Shown here in pieces: positions 35,154-43,919 of a DNA stretch of 64,000 bases (the stretch's first letter is position 1; each line of letters starts with the position of its first letter). The notes below the pieces were generated by a model that was not told where the DNA came from, did no database searches, and saw only the letters and a program-made list of their open reading frames with translations. Position numbers and translations under genes: made by a program. Source of the stretch: Marasmitruncus massiliensis. Lineage in GTDB: Bacteria; Bacillota; Clostridia; Oscillospirales; Ruminococcaceae. Where the stretch lies: assembly GCF_900186535.1 (NCBI RefSeq), contig NZ_FYDE01000004.1, positions 806,001 to 870,000 of the forward strand, read 5' to 3'.

Positions 35154-36662
35154 ATGGCAAATGCAAACGCGACCTTTTTCATTATTGGCTTCATCGGGTA
35201 TGTGCTGCTGATGATTTTTATCGGCTGGTGGTGTTCCCGCGGAAAAACCAGTGGAAAGAACTATCTGACTGGCGGCGGCCAGATGCCCCTGTTTCTGATT
35301 TTCGCGACAATGGGAGCAACCCTGATCGGTACCGGCTCTTCCATTGGTGCAACCGCGAACGGGTTTAAAAACGGCTGGGGCGGCTCGGCCTACGGACTTG
35401 GCGCCGCGCTCGGTATCTGGGTACTCGTCGCTGTTGCAAAGAAGACAAAATTGAGATCGAAGAACTTTGTCACAATGGCAGAAGAAGCGCAGTATCATTA
35501 CAACGGGAACTACAAGGTCAAATGTGTCATGAGCGTTATGATGTATGTCATTGAAATCGTGTGGCTGGGTAACCATATCAATGGGGGAGCTACCTATCTT
35601 TCTTACATAACCGGCCTTGATTTAACCGTTTCAAAAGTCATTGCTGTTTTAGCATTTGGAGTTTATGTCATCATCGGCGGCTATCTTGCTGTCGTCTGGA
35701 CCGACTTGATCCAACTCATTATCCTGGTCGCTGGTTTCCTCGCGATTACTGCAATTGCAATTCCATACGCCGGCGGCTGGGGTGCCATTGCTTCTACAAT
35801 TCAGGCAGCAGGGAAGGGTGGAAATTTAAGCTTCTACGGGATAAATTCTATGGGAGGCATGGCTGTTTTTTCCTTGATCTTCTCGATTGCCATTCCCTGC
35901 TTGGGCACACCTACCTACAGGATGCGTATTTACACATCCAAAGACGACAAAACAGCCACCAAGGCACTCAACCGATCGGCATGGCTCCTTCTCATTTTCT
36001 CGCTATTCCCGGCGATCATCGGTATGGCAGCTTTCACAATCGCAACCCAAAACGGGGCATCTGCTGTTCTTGAAACCCCTGATTTCGCGTTTACTTATAT
36101 TGCAACGGTCGTGCTGGGCCCCGTGCTCGGGTTACTGTTTATGATTTCCGGTTTGTCGGCGACGATGTCTTCGGGAGATTCAGACGCAATTGCCGGAGTC
36201 ACGATTCTCATTCAGGATATCTATCCGATTTTTACAGGGAAACAGCTGGAAGAAAAAAAGGTTGCACTCTGGTCGCGTATTGCTACAGTATTAACTCTTG
36301 CAGGTGCTTTCTTAGCCACTCTGTTTGCCAAGGATGTGATGGGATACATCAGCAATGTAATTGGTTCAATCATTCCCGGTGTTTCCATTGCGATGCTGCT
36401 GGGAGCCTGCTGGAAGCGCGCAACATGGCAAGGGGGAATTGCCTCCGTCATTTCGGGCACTGCGTTCGGCGTTGCTTTTCTTGTTATTCCGGCATTTAAG
36501 GCTTTCATTACCGGAATTTTTACAGGTCCCGCGATTCCGGCCACATTAATTGCCCTGGTTGTGGAAGTCATCGTTTCTCTCTGTACCAAAAATGAACTTA
36601 TGACAGAGGAAGAAAAGATGGCTTGCGTGGTTAAGTCACGCGGTGCTGTAGTAAAAGCATAA
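35154..36662 (+). CDS. Sodium/solute symporter (SSS family)
   Basis: The 502-residue membrane protein has about 13 hydrophobic segments and SSS-family patches, such as GKNYLTGGGQMPLFLIFATM near residue 40 and GLSATMSSGDSDAIAG near 335. It imports a small organic solute with Na+. It closes the operon after the PLP lyase and RidA genes and is the likely importer of the pathway substrate. The ATG follows GAGGAGGCAAC. Confidence 0.88.
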   Translation: MANANATFFIIGFIGYVLLMIFIGWWCSRGKTSGKNYLTGGGQMPLFLIFATMGATLIGTGSSIGATANGFKNGWGGSAYGLGAALGIWVLVAVAKKTKLRSKNFVTMAEEAQYHYNGNYKVKCVMSVMMYVIEIVWLGNHINGGATYLSYITGLDLTVSKVIAVLAFGVYVIIGGYLAVVWTDLIQLIILVAGFLAITAIAIPYAGGWGAIASTIQAAGKGGNLSFYGINSMGGMAVFSLIFSIAIPCLGTPTYRMRIYTSKDDKTATKALNRSAWLLLIFSLFPAIIGMAAFTIATQNGASAVLETPDFAFTYIATVVLGPVLGLLFMISGLSATMSSGDSDAIAGVTILIQDIYPIFTGKQLEEKKVALWSRIATVLTLAGAFLATLFAKDVMGYISNVIGSIIPGVSIAMLLGACWKRATWQGGIASVISGTAFGVAFLVIPAFKAFITGIFTGPAIPATLIALVVEVIVSLCTKNELMTEEEKMACVVKSRGAVVKA

Positions 36663-36696
36663 TATTTTTATACGCAATCAATCAAAATATGGTATA

Positions 36697-36732
36697 ATAG
36701 TGATAACCGGTAAATCGGTTATCACTATTTTA
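36697..36732 (+). terminator. Perfect 13-bp palindromic hairpin: terminator and possible operator
   Basis: ATAGTGATAACCG at 36697-36709 is exactly complementary to CGGTTATCACTAT at 36716-36728, followed by TTTTAATT. It ends the symporter transcript. It also overlaps the start region of the downstream regulator: an extended -10, TGGTATAAT, ends at 36698. The same palindrome could therefore be an autoregulatory site. Confidence 0.7.
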
Positions 36733-36749
36733 ATTAAAAGGGAATTTTT

Positions 36750-37421
36750 ATGAGTTATGTATCGGACAATTTTGAAGTTCTGAATGGGATCATTCGCTGC
36801 ATTGCAAAAGAATTCGGGGTCAACTGCGAAGTCGTTCTGCACGACTTGACGCTTCCTTACGACCGTACAATTGTAGCAATTGAAAACGGGCATGTAACGG
36901 ACCGAAAGGTTGGCGACTCGGGCACCAATATCGGCCTTGAGGTCTTGCGGGGAACGGACGAAGGAGACGACCGCTACAATTATATCAACCATACCAGGAA
37001 CGGCCGCGTTCTCCGCTCTTCCTCCAAGTACATTAAAAATGCAAGAGGCACTGTTGTTGGAAGTATCTGTATCAATTTCGATGTTACAGATCTGATTATG
37101 GCTCAGCGCAGCATTCAATATCTTGCCAGCCTCGGCGGTGAGGATTCGACAAGGGAAGTGTTTACTTCAAATGTCGATGAACTCCTGGATGTATTAATGC
37201 AGGATACACTCAATGTGATTGGAAAGCCTGTCGCGATGATGACTAAGGAAGATAAAATTGCGGCTGTACGCTATTTGGATCAAAAGGGAGCGTTCCTGAT
37301 TAAAAAATCGGTTGATCGTGCTTCCGAATTTTACGGGATTTCTAAATTTACCCTGTACAATTATCTGGATGCCGGTCGGGAGGACGCAAAAGAAACGTCA
37401 AAAGACGATTTTCAGGACTGA
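36750..37421 (+). CDS. DauR/YheO-type PAS-HTH transcriptional regulator
   Basis: The 223-residue protein has the YheO-like PAS domain (GVNCEVVLHDLT, residues 25-36; GTVVGSICINFDVTDL) and a C-terminal HTH (KSVDRASEFYGISKFTLYNY). DauR of Pseudomonas controls D-arginine catabolism, and members often sit beside RidA and amino-acid genes. Here it should sense the substrate or an intermediate of the adjoining catabolic genes. It is separated from the symporter by the palindrome at 36697-36728. Confidence 0.82.
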   Translation: MSYVSDNFEVLNGIIRCIAKEFGVNCEVVLHDLTLPYDRTIVAIENGHVTDRKVGDSGTNIGLEVLRGTDEGDDRYNYINHTRNGRVLRSSSKYIKNARGTVVGSICINFDVTDLIMAQRSIQYLASLGGEDSTREVFTSNVDELLDVLMQDTLNVIGKPVAMMTKEDKIAAVRYLDQKGAFLIKKSVDRASEFYGISKFTLYNYLDAGREDAKETSKDDFQD

Positions 37422-37478
37422 ATGTGTTGTAACAGTCCATGATCGGCGCATAGGTTTGAACCCTGCATTTTTCTGCAA

Positions 37479-37519
37479 AGAACCTGCATAGGCAGCATGT
37501 CTATGCAGGTTCTTTTTTG
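37479..37519 (+). terminator. Terminator after the DauR-type regulator
   Basis: AGAACCTGCATAG at 37479-37491 pairs perfectly with CTATGCAGGTTCT at 37501-37513 and is followed by TTTTTG. Confidence 0.85.
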
Positions 37520-37604
37520 AGAAATTAAAACGTGTTACAATATCAGGCTTTTTTAACAGTCTTATAACCGACCGCATGGGCAAATTTTTATGAATTGCCC
37601 ACAA

Positions 37605-37633
37605 TTGCCTTAGCGGCGCAGTTCATGTATAAT
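37605..37633 (+). promoter_or_regulatory. Orphan plus-strand promoter facing the SLC13 gene end
   Basis: TTGCCT at 37605-37610 and TATAAT at 37628-37633 are 17 bases apart. The only thing downstream on this strand is the hairpin at 37651-37671 with GTTTTGTT, and then the antisense of the SLC13-family gene. A transcript of about 40 bases would result if the hairpin terminates. Confidence 0.4.
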
Positions 37634-37646
37634 AGCTGTAGTAATT

Positions 37647-37676
37647 AAAACCTGCCGGTAGATGTGGCGGGCCGTT
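37647..37676 (-). terminator. Terminator after the SLC13-family gene
   Basis: On the minus strand CCCGCC (37671-37666) pairs with GGCAGG (37656-37651) and is followed by TTTTAATTAC. It lies a few bases after the stop of the transporter gene. Confidence 0.6.
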
Positions 37677-37679
37677 TTG

Positions 37680-39059
37680 TTAGATAAGTCCCAGCAGCAT
37701 CCACCAGAGCACTTCAACCGCAATGGTGAAAAACGCGATTATGAAAAGCGGGATGCTGAACCGAATGCTTTCCTTTTGAGTATACAGGCCGTTTTCTTCT
37801 CCCATTCCCACCAGAATACTCATATTCTGGAAAGGGAAAACGTAGTGCAGAACAATCGCTGTCAGTGCCCATAAGGCGGGCACCAGCGGATTGATGGACA
37901 TGCCCGCTGTATAGGTTAAAAATGCAGGGACCGCTACCCCCATAACGGCAATGACACTGCCCAAAAGCATGTGGATCATGATTGAAACCAGCCCCACAAA
38001 TGCAGCGAATAGGAAGAGATTGGAAGGGGCTGAAGACGGGAGCAGTGTCGTGGCAATCCAATGATTCATGCCGGTGACCGCGCCCACTTTGCCTATCGAT
38101 ATTGCTGCCGTGATAAACAGCAAAACATGGACCGGGACTTCGCCCCAGGACTTTGCGGTAAGCAGCCCGCCTATGCCGGGCATGGACATGAGCATAGCAA
38201 TCAGCAGGGTTATCCAGCCGATATCGATTCCGTGCAGACTGTCGGTCACCCATAGGAGCACTGCAAGGAAAAGCCAGAAGATGGCACGGAACTCTTTTTT
38301 CGTCAGCCTTCCCATATCCGCCAATTTCTTTTGGGCTGCTTTTTTGTCAATCGTAATAGGCTGGCTGGGCCGGAATACGAGTAGAATGGCAATGCAGGTG
38401 AGGACGGCAGCCACAGCGCACGGGAGCCCCATAATCTTCAGCCAGCCGAACCACCCCAGCTCCACTCCGGCATACTGAACCACAAGCGGATTGATGGTGC
38501 TGTCACCGGTCAAAAAGATGGTGGAAATAGGCACAGAAGCCGCAAACACCGTAAAGCCGATGGAAATGGCGTCCCGGCGTGATATTTTTGCGTTTTGGAT
38601 TACCTCCGTCATGACAGACATGATTAAAAATGCCCGGGGCCAGGGGTGGGGGATGATGATGCTCAACACGAAGGTCATGCAGAATATGGATACGATGACG
38701 CTCCGGTAAGAATGCATAAACCTGACAATGAACCAGTAGGCAATCCGTTCGCCCAATCCGGAGTTTTTGACTGCTGAGGCGATTAAGTAGGCTCCGATAA
38801 TGAGGTACATTGTGGTTCCGGTCCAGGAATAGAATACCACCGAAGGCTCAGCCACTTTGAGAATGACAAACAGAGCCAGAAGCAGGCCGGAGATATATCC
38901 GGCCTGAGCCACCTGGAAGGCCCAGAGGATTACGGTCATAACGGTCAGAGCCAGACAGGCCTGCCCCTGATGGGAGAGCCCGTTCAGCGGGACGAAATAG
39001 AGCGATAACGCCGCTGCAATTCCTGTCATAAGTCCGATGATTTGCTTTTTACTTGACAT
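37680..39059 (-). CDS. SLC13/DASS-family anion or dicarboxylate transporter
   Basis: The 459-residue membrane protein has about 11-12 hydrophobic segments. It contains the DASS-like patches SIIIPHPWPRAFLIMSVMTE near residue 125 and PISTIFLTGDSTINPLV near 165, with an inverted copy near GSVIAVMGVAVPAFLTYTAG. Members carry dicarboxylates or related organic anions with Na+. It diverges from a LysR gene that probably controls it, and it neighbours the first FAD oxidoreductase gene. Substrate unknown. Confidence 0.82.
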   Translation of the reverse strand: MSSKKQIIGLMTGIAAALSLYFVPLNGLSHQGQACLALTVMTVILWAFQVAQAGYISGLLLALFVILKVAEPSVVFYSWTGTTMYLIIGAYLIASAVKNSGLGERIAYWFIVRFMHSYRSVIVSIFCMTFVLSIIIPHPWPRAFLIMSVMTEVIQNAKISRRDAISIGFTVFAASVPISTIFLTGDSTINPLVVQYAGVELGWFGWLKIMGLPCAVAAVLTCIAILLVFRPSQPITIDKKAAQKKLADMGRLTKKEFRAIFWLFLAVLLWVTDSLHGIDIGWITLLIAMLMSMPGIGGLLTAKSWGEVPVHVLLFITAAISIGKVGAVTGMNHWIATTLLPSSAPSNLFLFAAFVGLVSIMIHMLLGSVIAVMGVAVPAFLTYTAGMSINPLVPALWALTAIVLHYVFPFQNMSILVGMGEENGLYTQKESIRFSIPLFIIAFFTIAVEVLWWMLLGLI

Positions 39060-39202
39060 CCATTCACAACCTTTTCCATTGTTGATTGCTCTGTACGATG
39101 GGCAGCGTGCAAAGCAGGCTGGCTTCCCCTATCTGTCCAGACCATGATTACTTTTCGAATATCTAACTGTGGTGCGAATGATCCATGAAGGAGGAGCCTG
39201 CC

Positions 39203-40117
39203 TTGACACTTCAGCAACTGGTATTTTTCACGGCGATCCATCAATACGGAAGCTTTACCACTGCTGCCAATGAGCTGTTCATCTCCCAGTCATCGCTTTC
39301 CAAGCAAATCATTTCGTTGGAAAAAGAACTGGGTATTGAACTGTTTGTGCGAAATACCCGGCATATTTGTCTTTCAGAAGCAGGGGAACAAATTCTGCCC
39401 CATGTGCTTTCTATCGTGGGGAAATACCAGGAAATGAAAAATTGTGCCGCTCTGGTTGAACAAAGTGCGCAAGGAGTGATAAAGCTGGGCGGGGTTCCGG
39501 TTCTGAGCATTTACGGTATTACCCACGCTCTCCTGAAGTTCGAAACGCTGCATCCCGAGTTCAGTGTTGAAATAGCAGAGACGAAAACGAGCTATATTTT
39601 AAGCCGGTTGGCCGCTTGTTCACTGGATATAGGAATCGTTCGCCTTGCATATCCTTTGGAATACGATTCCGGCAGCATGCTGGTGATACCGCTGGTGGAT
39701 GATGAACAGGTGCTGGTGACATCATCGGATCATCCCTTTGTTCGGCGGGAACGTATTTCTTTGGCAGAGGCAATGGGAGAAACCTTCGTACAGCTTAATT
39801 CCGACCCTGTGGTGGCGGCACACCATATCCAACAGATTGAGTTGATGCTTCCCGATGTGACACTGCACCTATCGAATATGAAGATGGACTCCATCAAGCA
39901 GTGTATTTTGCAAAAGGGCTGGGTATCACTGATGATGCGTGAGGTAGCGCAGGCTGCTTTTTTGCCGGAAGCGCACATTGTTTTGTTGCAAGAACCACTG
40001 CGGCTGACCCTTTGCGCTGTCTTGCGACGGGAAGATCCCAACCCAGCCTGCCAGGCTCTGATCAGCTTTTTGACAACCTACTTTCGGAAGAAAACCATAT
40101 ATCCACAGAGCTTTTGA
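39203..40117 (+). CDS. LysR-family transcriptional regulator (first copy)
   Basis: The 304-residue LysR protein has the N-terminal winged HTH in AANELFISQSSLSKQIISLE, then a substrate-binding domain. The TTG at 39203 sits after AAGGAGGAG; an upstream in-frame ATG at 39185 overlaps that site. It diverges from the SLC13 gene and converges on the first FAD oxidoreductase gene. Its HTH is very like that of the second LysR gene at 48709-49584, in keeping with the mirrored layout of this region. Confidence 0.9.
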   Translation: MTLQQLVFFTAIHQYGSFTTAANELFISQSSLSKQIISLEKELGIELFVRNTRHICLSEAGEQILPHVLSIVGKYQEMKNCAALVEQSAQGVIKLGGVPVLSIYGITHALLKFETLHPEFSVEIAETKTSYILSRLAACSLDIGIVRLAYPLEYDSGSMLVIPLVDDEQVLVTSSDHPFVRRERISLAEAMGETFVQLNSDPVVAAHHIQQIELMLPDVTLHLSNMKMDSIKQCILQKGWVSLMMREVAQAAFLPEAHIVLLQEPLRLTLCAVLRREDPNPACQALISFLTTYFRKKTIYPQSF

Positions 40118-40133
40118 CTGGAGCCGTTCCAGT

Positions 40134-40176
40134 ACAGGGGCCGCTTTCACAACTGGAAAGCGGCCCCTGTATTTTT
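40134..40176. terminator. Bidirectional terminator between the LysR and FAD oxidoreductase genes
   Basis: ACAGGGGCCGCTTTC at 40134-40149 pairs with GAAAGCGGCCCCTGT at 40156-40170. ATTTTTATG follows on the plus strand. It serves two convergent genes. Confidence 0.8.
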
Positions 40177-40187
40177 ATGCAGGACTT

Positions 40188-41648
40188 TTAGCGTTCGGGG
40201 CACTCAAACAGCACGGCACCCTGATCCAGCAGCATCTGCTGCAGCTGAGCGACATCCTGTTCCAGCGCACGTGGGGTGACGCCTTTTTGAATACACAGCC
40301 CGGCGGCGGTACCGGCAGCCTGGCCGGTAACCATCGTCTGGTGCAGGTAGCGCAGATATGCGGGCCGGTCGGTGGAAACACACTTGCCGGCAGCCAGCAG
40401 GTTATTAACCTTCTGCGGAACCAGGCAGCGATAGGGAATGTCATAAGATCCGCCGTCCTTGGGCCAGGACATGCGCGGGTCGTCAACATTTACATTCAGC
40501 GTATTGACATTGGTCACATGATATCCGCCCGCTTTAAAGGAGCTCTTGCCGATGGTGTCGGCAAACTGCCTGCATTCGGCCACATCCTCTCTGGTCAGGA
40601 CATAGTCCCCCACGATGCGCGGGCCCTCGCGCAGACGAAGTTCTGTGCAGACCTTTGTAATATAGGCGTTCTTGAAGCCGGGCACATAATTCTTAAAGAA
40701 TCTCCAGGCAATCAGGTTCTGCTTGCGGCATTCCACCATGCAGCGGGTCAGATCCCAGGCGTCGGTGGGCAGGGAGTGGTCCCATTGGGAGGAATGCTGG
40801 AAGTGAGCCTGAATGTGGCCGCCTTCTCTCGGGGTCAGGAAAAAGCCTACTCCGGAATAGGGATGCCAATCTCCGTTTTTCATGGCCACATTGCGTAATT
40901 CGTAGAAGCCCATCAGTTCGCCAAGCTCGGTAATATCGTGGCATTTGCTGTAAACATCCATGATAGCCTCGTGCGTGCCGTCGGTGTAAGGATTGAGCAG
41001 CTGCTTAAATGAGAACTGTTCGGGATGCGACCGGACGTAGGTCAGCAGTTTCTCCCAGTCAACGCCATCCACAGTGAAAGCCAGCGTATGAGGCTGGATT
41101 TCGTCCCGGCCGACGCAGCCCATTTCGCAGCCGGCCTGGGCGGAGACATAGCCCTCTCCGGTGCAGTCGATGACGATTTTGCCTTGGATTTCATTGCGCC
41201 CGTTGGCATTCTCAACCACGATGCCGGTCACAGTATCCTCCTCTTTAATGACACCGACCACCAGGGTGTCCAGCAGCAGCTGCACGCCTTCTTCATCCAT
41301 CATTTCGAACATCAGCATGGTCCACCATTCGGGGTCGACGTAAGAGAAGGTGAACCCCGCTTTTTCGCGGAAGGGGTAGCGCTGATGGGGCAGGGCGTGT
41401 CCCGTCTTCAGCAAACGCCGGTGGGTTTCCTCCACAATGCCGCCCACATCTCGTTTGCCCTGGGGGTTGAACAGGCGGGCATAAGCGAATCCCGGAGGGC
41501 CGGAAAGGCTCATCTGCCCTCCCATGGTACCGGTACGCTCCACCAGCAGGGTTTTCGCGCCGGTTCTTGCCGCGGCGATTGCCGCGGCCACGCCGGATGT
41601 ACCGGCGCCACAGACGATTACATCATATTTAATATCGTATCCGTTCAT
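40188..41648 (-). CDS. FAD-dependent oxidoreductase, paralogue A
   Basis: The 486-residue flavoprotein of the FAD_oxidored type has an N-terminal Rossmann motif (YDVIVCGAGTSGVAAAIAAA), then ERTGTMGGQMSLSGPPGF and a C-terminal FAD patch, LLAAGKCVSTDRPAYL. There is no signal peptide and no visible haem or Fe-S motif, so it is a cytosolic flavoenzyme of unknown substrate. About 90 percent of residues match paralogue B (47070-48533) over the first 210 aligned positions by hand count. They differ most at NPYTDGTHEAI and near NVNVDDPRMSW. ATG follows AAAGGAGGAA. The UGSC-like gene lies 35 bases upstream in the same operon. Confidence 0.88.
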   Translation of the reverse strand: MNGYDIKYDVIVCGAGTSGVAAAIAAARTGAKTLLVERTGTMGGQMSLSGPPGFAYARLFNPQGKRDVGGIVEETHRRLLKTGHALPHQRYPFREKAGFTFSYVDPEWWTMLMFEMMDEEGVQLLLDTLVVGVIKEEDTVTGIVVENANGRNEIQGKIVIDCTGEGYVSAQAGCEMGCVGRDEIQPHTLAFTVDGVDWEKLLTYVRSHPEQFSFKQLLNPYTDGTHEAIMDVYSKCHDITELGELMGFYELRNVAMKNGDWHPYSGVGFFLTPREGGHIQAHFQHSSQWDHSLPTDAWDLTRCMVECRKQNLIAWRFFKNYVPGFKNAYITKVCTELRLREGPRIVGDYVLTREDVAECRQFADTIGKSSFKAGGYHVTNVNTLNVNVDDPRMSWPKDGGSYDIPYRCLVPQKVNNLLAAGKCVSTDRPAYLRYLHQTMVTGQAAGTAAGLCIQKGVTPRALEQDVAQLQQMLLDQGAVLFECPER

Positions 41649-41683
41649 AGGAAATTCCTCCTTTGATCAGTCGGGTTGTACTT

Positions 41684-43393
41684 CTATACCCGTTTAAAGT
41701 TCTCAATGGATCTGGCAGTTTCACCGTTTGGCAGTCGGAGAGCCTCTACACAGCCTTCACTGTGCAGCGCCCAGGGCAGGATAACGCCGGAATGGCCGCC
41801 GCGTCCGCCGATCGTCACAACCTCTACGTCTTTTGGGAAACGGGTAACGGGTAATGGATGGCGGTTGGCCCATTCTTTTGGACGCACCGGTACCAGGCCG
41901 CGGTTGCGTACCATGGGAACTTCATGATACACATAGGTATGAATGTGTTCCTGAATCATCTCTTTGGTGTAGCCGGCTTTTTTCAGCATCATGGCATGGT
42001 CGGGGGTAAAGCAGACTACCAGCGGCCCGGGCATGTAGGCGTTATTGGAACCCAGCGTGGTGCAGCAATGGGTGATCGTGTCCAGAAGATCGTGGCCGTC
42101 GAGGCTCAGGAAGTCGATAATGTCATGCAGCGGCTCCGCTTTGAGCAGATAGACCGTAGTCGTATCGGAATCAAAGCGATCCTCGTTGATCATGTTCCAC
42201 TGTGCCAGCTCCGGTTCCTCGGCAAAGCAGTAGGTGAATTCAGCCTGAGAAGCGATGCAGTCCAGATCGCATACGCCGGGGACAGTGCGGAGCACATTCA
42301 TCAGAACCAGGTTGATGGCGCGGCCGATCGTAGCATTGGCCGGCCAGCCGGGCCCCTGGCAGCCCTGTTTGCCCGAAACGCCGATTTCCTGGGCAATGGG
42401 GCCGGATACAATGCAGAGGTTGCCGCCGGGATGTGAGGTGGTGACCGACTGGTTGAAGTTGTAAAGCGGGCTGTTGAGCGCCTTAAAAGCCGCTACGAGT
42501 ACCGGTATGGATTTTGGAGTGCAGCCCGCCATAATAGCGGCAATTGCAACGTCTTTGACGGTGATTTCCTTGCCGCTGGGGCCGGATGGATCAACCAGTT
42601 TCAGGTTTTCATCCCAAGGGCAGTATTCCATCATTTTTTCATAGCGCCGGTTGGTTGGCGGAATAATAGGCAGGCCATCGCTGATATGTTCGGCATTAAA
42701 GTAATCGTTGATTTCTTCCATATAAGCGCCGGGTTCTGTCGATTTTTCCTCGCGGTACTCCGGCAGGAAAGGCAGATAGCCATCTTTGGCAGGCGCAACT
42801 TTATCCATCTTCAGGTCGATGTAAGCGAGTTTTTTGAGTTCTTCGCCGTTGGTTGTCAGAGAATGGAGGATATAATCCCATTTCAGGTCTACTTGAGCCG
42901 CGACCTCTTCTACGGTACTGGCCTGGTAGATATCCACCGAACACAGGCACAGGTTTCCAGCGCGGTAAACGCCTACCCCTTCGGTGATACCGGTTCCCGG
43001 AGGGGCTGTCATATACACAGCCGGGATGCCCAGCTTCTCCAGCGCAATGGTTACCACAGTGGTGGAAGAAGAGGTACCCATATCGCCAAAAGCAACTATA
43101 GCGGCAGTGGGCTTCTCCTGGGCCAGCATGGATGCGTATTCGTACAGTTTTTCGGAATTTTTGCCGCGGACAGTTTCCGTATACTCCACAAAATTGGTAA
43201 TACCCAGCTCGGTAAAGTGCTTTTTGATCTGATCAAACACTGTATAGTAATTGCAGAACCCGAGTTTTGTGTTGTTATAAAACAGGATTTTTCCCTTTTG
43301 AAGCTCTTCCAGGGTGGGGCGCTTGGCCAGCTGGATTACTTCTCGTTCCTGATAACCGCGGGGATCCAGCAGCGCATTCAGTTGCTTATTCAT
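41684..43393 (-). CDS. UGSC-like N-terminal domain fused to an uncharacterised domain
   Basis: The 569-residue protein has two parts. Residues 1-190 look like the UGSC family, known from selenoproteins with a U/C-G-S-C motif, but the motif position here reads GDMGTSSSTT, so both the Sec/Cys and the Cys are replaced. Residues 220-569 form a second domain beginning SDGLPIIPPTNRRYEKMMEY, with many Cys (SGKQGCQGPGWPA, THCCTTLGSNNAYMPGP); I know this type only as an uncharacterised companion. It is the first gene of an operon with FAD oxidoreductase A, so a joint redox reaction is possible. ATG follows AAAGGAGA. Confidence 0.6.
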   Translation of the reverse strand: MNKQLNALLDPRGYQEREVIQLAKRPTLEELQKGKILFYNNTKLGFCNYYTVFDQIKKHFTELGITNFVEYTETVRGKNSEKLYEYASMLAQEKPTAAIVAFGDMGTSSSTTVVTIALEKLGIPAVYMTAPPGTGITEGVGVYRAGNLCLCSVDIYQASTVEEVAAQVDLKWDYILHSLTTNGEELKKLAYIDLKMDKVAPAKDGYLPFLPEYREEKSTEPGAYMEEINDYFNAEHISDGLPIIPPTNRRYEKMMEYCPWDENLKLVDPSGPSGKEITVKDVAIAAIMAGCTPKSIPVLVAAFKALNSPLYNFNQSVTTSHPGGNLCIVSGPIAQEIGVSGKQGCQGPGWPANATIGRAINLVLMNVLRTVPGVCDLDCIASQAEFTYCFAEEPELAQWNMINEDRFDSDTTTVYLLKAEPLHDIIDFLSLDGHDLLDTITHCCTTLGSNNAYMPGPLVVCFTPDHAMMLKKAGYTKEMIQEHIHTYVYHEVPMVRNRGLVPVRPKEWANRHPLPVTRFPKDVEVVTIGGRGGHSGVILPWALHSEGCVEALRLPNGETARSIENFKRV

Positions 43394-43919
43394 ATGTTTC
43401 TCGTCTCCTTTACTTAACAGCTTCGTTCCTATTCATGTTCATGGTTTGCGGTGCGACGCTTTTGCTACTTTTATCCTAAATCGAGCGGATTCATTTTTCA
43501 ATTCACTTTACTGAACGGCTTATGCCAAAACAGAATAATTGAAAGAATGGCTTCTTCATTTCGGATCTAAAGCTGTTTTGGAGAGGGACTATCTTGTGAA
43601 TAGATACTAAATTAATTTAAAATTGTTTTTAATTTATTCCATTTTAAACTAAATAAAAGCTAAAAATGAATTGCTTTCCTGGAAGTCAGCATGATAGACT
43701 GAAACCACAATATTGCAGTTTCCTGTTTTCAATGATTGCATTGCGACGCTTTTGATTGGAAGATGAAACAAGGCAGGATTGCGTAAATGTCTTTCTAAAG
43801 TAGGAAAGTGGCAGGCAGGTTTTTTCGCCAACCATCACTCGGCATGGAAAAGCCGGATTGTTCAGTTCGGCTTTGCAACAATGGGATGAACAACAAAGAT
43901 TATTAAAGGAGGCCTTTTT
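43394..43919. other. 526-bp divergent control region between the UGSC-like and TAXI genes
   Basis: No gene is seen. The centre (43600-43660) is very AT-rich and probably holds both outward promoters. The 13-base sequence TGCGACGCTTTTG occurs twice in direct orientation, at 43452-43464 and 43742-43754, about 290 bases apart, and may be a regulator site. Clear hexamer pairs were not identified. Confidence 0.5.
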
